Below are positions 41,368 to 41,825 of a stretch of 41,825 nucleotides of DNA, one piece after another. This DNA is from Flavobacteriaceae bacterium. GTDB taxonomy: Bacteria; Bacteroidota; Bacteroidia; Flavobacteriales; Flavobacteriaceae. The stretch lies in the NCBI GenBank assembly GCA_002707745.1, contig PANU01000070.1, forward strand, positions 1 to 41,825, given 5' to 3'. Below the pieces are notes generated by a model. That model saw only the letters and a list, made by a program, of their open reading frames with translations, was not told the origin of the DNA and searched no databases. Numbering within the stretch: position 1 is the stretch's first letter; each line of letters starts with the position of its first letter. Both the position numbers and the translations under genes were made by a program.

Positions 41368-41736
41368 ATGAGTTATAAACAACTCCAAATATGGCAGTTA
41401 GCCCGAGATCTTTCAGTAGAAATACATGAAATGTCACTATCACTACCAAGCTTTGAAAAGTTTGAAGAAGGAAGCCAAATAAGAAGATCATCAAAATCGG
41501 TGCGGTCAAATATAGTGGAAGGATATGGCAGAAGGATGTACAAAGGGGACTATATTAAATTTATAGTCTATGCCTTGGCATCAAATGATGAAACCTTAGA
41601 TCATTTGGAAATATTGTACGAAACAAAGTCGCTAACCGATGAGAAAGTCTACGAAGATTTTCACGAAAGAATACAGAGACTCGGAATAAAGATTAATAAT
41701 TTTTTACAAGTATTAAGTAAAAACAGAAATAAGTAA
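41368..41736 (+). CDS. Four-helix-bundle protein (23S rRNA IVP / S23-like)
   Basis: 122 residues, all helical. [19 protein letters not shown], the basic motif [16 protein letters not shown] and [20 protein letters not shown] mark the S23 / intervening-sequence-protein family, whose best known relative is Avd of diversity-generating retroelements. Genes of this family also lie alone in Bacteroidota genomes, often near repeats. No reverse transcriptase or template repeat is in the window. It sits between nrdB and a 9-bp repeat array. Role unknown. Confidence 0.9.
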   Translation: MSYKQLQIWQLARDLSVEIHEMSLSLPSFEKFEEGSQIRRSSKSVRSNIVEGYGRRMYKGDYIKFIVYALASNDETLDHLEILYETKSLTDEKVYEDFHERIQRLGIKINNFLQVLSKNRNK

Positions 41737-41744
41737 AATAGTTT

Positions 41745-41825
41745 AGCAACAGAAGCAACAGAAGCAACAGAAGCAACAGAAGCAACAGAAGCAACAGAAG
41801 CAACAGAAGCAACAGAAGCAACAGA
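41745..41825. repeat. 9-bp tandem repeat at window edge
   Basis: Nine exact head-to-tail copies of AGCAACAGA, starting nine bases after the four-helix-bundle stop codon and running off the window. The total copy number is unknown. Confidence 0.97.

Noticed and set aside
41745-41825. CRISPR or coding repeat
   Set aside because: Units are exact 9-mers without spacers; the array follows a stop codon, and coding use cannot be judged at the window edge.
41368-41825. Diversity-generating retroelement
   Set aside because: Only an Avd-like fold relative is present; no reverse transcriptase, template or variable repeat is in the window.

Overview
The window reads as a stretch of a chromosome from a member of the Flavobacteriaceae (Bacteroidota). 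It is AT-rich, and several genes start just downstream of the Bacteroidota -7 element TAnnTTTG while Shine-Dalgarno sequences are scarce. It encodes several families typical of the group: type IX secretion (T9SS) sorting domains, an STN-domain TonB receptor with FecR and an ECF sigma factor, TM2, DUF1206, DUF3109, DUF4286 and DUF6428 proteins, and an OlsF/GlsF-type amino-acid-lipid synthase. No phage or complete transposon is visible. Protein names are family recognition by eye; no database search was run.

Layout. Positions 1-5400 hold a TerB-like protein, fructose-1,6-bisphosphatase and a divergent GNAT enzyme, then aspartate kinase and a two-domain acyltransferase. Positions 5401-10100 (minus strand) hold a DUF1206 membrane protein, a small Cys-rich protein, and a run arsR - DUF6428 - arsC - DUF1304 - flavodoxin-like reductase - miaE behind a strong palindromic operator; no recognisable arsenite pump is present. 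Positions 10143-25544 (minus strand) are mostly housekeeping: two TM2 proteins, CutC, two VOC proteins, DUF1801, a 2-hydroxyacid dehydrogenase, a cupin, a thioesterase, MgtE, RsmA, DUF4286, a TPR protein, SerRS, an HTTM/gamma-carboxylase-like protein, RibF, Pth, L25 and Prs. A 7-bp tandem repeat lies at 12931-13007.

The most unusual locus is 25698-26226. The two ends of one tRNA-Leu, whose acceptor-stem halves are still fully complementary, flank a complete second tRNA-Leu(CAA), its terminator and a small GIY-YIG nuclease gene. The remnant also carries a 28-nt hairpin inserted at the edge of its D-stem. This looks like a tRNA gene interrupted by a compact unit that supplies a replacement tRNA and a nuclease.

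Positions 26225-35340 form a cell-surface region: ECF sigma factor, FecR, STN-type TonB receptor and a T9SS-secreted protein on the minus strand. Divergent to them are two lipoproteins built from the same repeated beta-rich module, separated by a structured 125-nt intergenic element. A second T9SS protein, a HupE/UreJ membrane protein and a decayed T9SS gene follow. Positions 35502-41825 hold a dCMP deaminase and CtpA-type protease pair, small membrane proteins, MarC, DUF3109, a lipoprotein, and nrdB behind a 447-bp region rich in TTGTTGAAAAC boxes. After nrdB come a 23S-IVP-like four-helix-bundle gene and a 9-bp tandem repeat that runs off the window.

Several start codons were moved downstream from the longest open frame because the longer frame begins inside a -7 promoter element, a terminator hairpin or a tRNA.
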